A program made the position numbers and the translations under genes. Below the pieces are notes generated by a model that was not told the origin of the DNA, searched no databases, and saw only the letters and a list, made by a program, of their open reading frames with translations. A stretch of DNA of 64,000 nt from the NCBI RefSeq assembly GCF_001650905.1, contig NZ_LXYG01000003.1:1-64000 (forward strand), read 5' to 3'. Source of the stretch: Balneola sp. EhC07 (lineage in GTDB: Bacteria > Bacteroidota > Rhodothermia > Balneolales > Balneolaceae). The stretch's first letter is position 1. Each line of letters begins with the position of its first letter. Below, piece by piece: positions 62,801-64,000 of the stretch.

Positions 62801-64000
62801 ACACTTCCGAATCCGGAAACAGTGCCGGTGTTGAAAATTCAGTTTTTCAGTTAGATACTATTTCTCCTGAGATCATTTTTGCTAAGCTTCAGGAAAACGG
62901 TAATGTGGTTATCGCTTTTTCGGAGTTTGTGGATATTTCAGGAAGTACGATAAGTGCAGGCGGACAACAACGTTCTGTATTAAATTTCTCTCCAACGGAA
63001 GCAAATATAGTAACCGTGGATGGCTCGGGTTTGTCGACGAATGAGCACATTGAAGTTTCAATTACGGATCTTGCAGATGTAGTCGGAAACGTAAATTCAT
63101 CTGCATCCGGACAGATCTCTCAAAAAATCACTCCCGGCTCTGTGGTCATCAATGAGATCTTGTATGATCCGCTTTCTGACGACGAAGACAATCTACCGGA
63201 TCAAACCGAATACATCGAACTGTACAACACTCAGGATTACGCCATTTCGTTGGAAGAGATCTTTCTGAATGACGCTCCCGATGAGGATAATGAAGTCAAT
63301 CGGCTTGATCCCGTTTCATCTGAATTCAAGTGGATTCAGCCTAACGGATATTTTCTGATCTATGCTGAAGATCAAACCTTTGATTTTTCTGAAAGTCAAC
63401 TAGCCGAATATTTTGGCATGGAATCTCAATCGGATCAGTTTACCATGCAGATCGATCGTTCTAGTTTAAGCTTGTCTGCTTCGGGAGATGCGATCTTCAT
63501 TTCTGACAGTTCAGGAACTACTATTGATTCTGTTTTTTATGATGAGAGTTGGCAAAATCCGAATCGTGTAAGCGTTGATGGTGTGGCTCTGGAAAAGATC
63601 AATCCAACCGGACCAAGTAACGATGAAAGCAACTGGAGTTCCAGTACAGAAGTAATCGGAGGAACTCCCGCTCAGCAAAATTCTATTTATCAGGAATTCG
63701 GTTCTGCTCCGGATAACTCAGGAATTACGTTTACTCCAAATCCTTTCTCACCCGATGATGATGGGTTTGAGGATTTCTTAACTATCAATTATACACTGGA
63801 TGAAGCTGATTATTTGCTACGAGTCAGAATCTATGACCGGTATGGCCGAGAAGTCCGTGAATTAGCAGACGGCAAGCCTGCAGGATTTTCAGGTAGTTTA
63901 ATTTGGGATGGGCTAACAGATTCCGGAAACAAAAACAGAGTGGGAATCCACATCGTGCTTTTTGAAGCCTATAACAGCGCCGCCGGAAGAGATCGAACGT
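59881..64000 (+). CDS. Secreted multi-domain protein with lamin-tail domains (3' end beyond window)
   Basis: This open frame has a signal peptide (MRGLITVILIFIPSLIIAQS). The first 1373 residues are visible and the frame runs off the window with no stop. A concanavalin-like N-terminal domain (about 20-215) opens it. At least four lamin-tail domains then begin near residues 313, 575, 838 and 1086, each starting with a V/IINE motif (IINEFLKDP, FINEFVYDP, VINEILYQK, VINEILYDP). They alternate with Ig-like SbsA/Big_5-type modules. Near residue 1282 a C-terminal FlgD-like domain begins (TPNPFSPDDDG, VRIYDRYGREV), as in T9SS or gliding-type surface proteins. Lamin-tail proteins in bacteria are usually extracellular, sometimes with nuclease or protease neighbours. 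The protein is likely surface-exposed or secreted. Confidence 0.9.
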   Translation, partial: MRGLITVILIFIPSLIIAQSANFQDDFSDQDISDWTGDNADFTFVTEIGNVLLQQDAASAGSSQLSIPSTNVIGFWEFFIRLDGFNPSDGNKSEIYLMSDSANFDQAIDGYMLQAGEDGSGDVFRLFRITDGTKDGEVLTGTTDISDGGDFRVRVNRDASGNWALSVANSYSSVTVEEATGTDNTYSSTSFLGFKNTYTATRADKFFFDFKIDIPPIQIADATVLNATTINVNFSKNYNPATIQNSDFTISPGNLNPTTIDQPSGSSVELVFGSNLPSGSFDLDITSIEDSNNQTTLTDTTITLFRFEEYQSGDIIINEFLKDPPGALEEYVELKNTSSRLLNLKDWELGDNGSLSVISDQDLAIFPDSFVVITSDTAALKSVFGNVYAIQISLPAFNNTTDQVRLYDENGTTIDSLEYTPDWGGDNVALERRSPTAPSVFMENWDDSPNPNSGTAGMENEVDQDNTSPNLETLSIVNDSTFILTFTERINPDSAGNPDNYEIALNTKAVQGQNAFFVATFLEPDSVKLVVKGGIPNTPSGGEIIIYNQADIFGNINPSISRSFQYIQTETAEPGDVFINEFVYDPPGSLTEFVEIYNPTDKAFNLKGWTLSDNSGNEVVLTNEDFFFRKTEPTSGFPDNPYIILTPDSSIGVGQPNRRVVMGSRFPTLNNTTDAIVLKNADGVAIDSLTYTQDWGGDEVSLERRSVSVTGQYQENWGDSPSPQFATPSEPNLVSRDNEAPALENAFALNNTSVTLVYDERLEQSAAQNVSNYTFSPSLSVSSISQNRNQVTLIFNETLQNETTYSITINDQQDIFGNTNTQISTTVRYLEFSPPQPSDIVINEILYQKENENSPEFIELFNNSDNNFDLSNWTISDAADNSATLPEGTSLEAGNYVVLTDRQNFASSLSNGIFLSGFPSLNDSGDGIILKNESGVTIDSLFYTERFGGNQDGISAEKKDPNGASNDPNNWNSNTSESGNSAGVENSVFQLDTISPEIIFAKLQENGNVVIAFSEFVDISGSTISAGGQQRSVLNFSPTEANIVTVDGSGLSTNEHIEVSITDLADVVGNVNSSASGQISQKITPGSVVINEILYDPLSDDEDNLPDQTEYIELYNTQDYAISLEEIFLNDAPDEDNEVNRLDPVSSEFKWIQPNGYFLIYAEDQTFDFSESQLAEYFGMESQSDQFTMQIDRSSLSLSASGDAIFISDSSGTTIDSVFYDESWQNPNRVSVDGVALEKINPTGPSNDESNWSSSTEVIGGTPAQQNSIYQEFGSAPDNSGITFTPNPFSPDDDGFEDFLTINYTLDEADYLLRVRIYDRYGREVRELADGKPAGFSGSLIWDGLTDSGNKNRVGIHIVLFEAYNSAAGRDRT

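Overview
This window is about 64 kb of low-GC (roughly 40%) bacterial chromosome from the Bacteroidota/Balneolota side of the tree, most likely a Balneola-like marine bacterium. Three things point there. The large secreted protein ends in a type IX secretion (T9SS) sorting domain with an NYPNPFNPST motif. Several promoters fit the TAnnTTTG type used by this group. A huge hybrid two-component regulator with a periplasmic propeller is present. The genus is an inference; the phylum-level assignment is firmer.

Layout. 1-3,082 (minus): the str operon, rpsL-rpsG-fusA-tuf, with tuf entering only by its first 29 bases. 3,303-7,418 (minus): a one-protein hybrid two-component system. 7,726-15,187 (plus): a giant five-block GLUG-repeat secreted protein and a tiny PID-CTERM-like protein. 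15,365-19,850: recG, a small CxxC protein and typA/bipA. 20,238-22,366: a hipB-hipA toxin-antitoxin pair followed by a GyrI-like ligand-binding gene. 22,367-26,802: membrane and metabolic genes (YihY/BrkB, SulP transporter, YjbQ, baeRF3-like). 27,009-28,663: an aminotransferase IV and sulfotransferase-like pair. 28,719-30,265: an MscS-related membrane protein, a DUF2179 protein and tRNA-Ser(GCT). 30,318-36,011 (minus): a six-gene operon ptsH-ptsI-pgi/pmi-birA-tilS-hpt. 36,150-45,669: gatC, then a surface-polysaccharide locus (YfhO, three GT4 glycosyltransferases, a Wzx-type flippase and a degenerate asparagine synthetase). 45,760-53,916: hisS, a cation/proton antiporter, lysA, a flavoprotein, lysC and a CNNM/CBS protein. 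53,978-54,094: a REP-pair (REPIN-like) element. 54,232-59,616: an ABC-F ATPase, a lipoprotein, a SIR2-domain protein, a VOC protein, an alpha/beta hydrolase and a small unknown. 59,881-64,000: an open-ended secreted protein with lamin-tail domains.

Most of the window is housekeeping. The accessory interest lies in the secreted-protein region next to the hybrid regulator, the HipBA/GyrI operon, the aminotransferase-sulfotransferase pair, the polysaccharide locus with its glutaminase-dead AsnB homologue, and the SIR2 protein co-transcribed with a VOC protein. I found no CRISPR array, transposase, integrase or rRNA gene. I do not see a clearly new multi-gene system; the candidates above are ranked in the findings.
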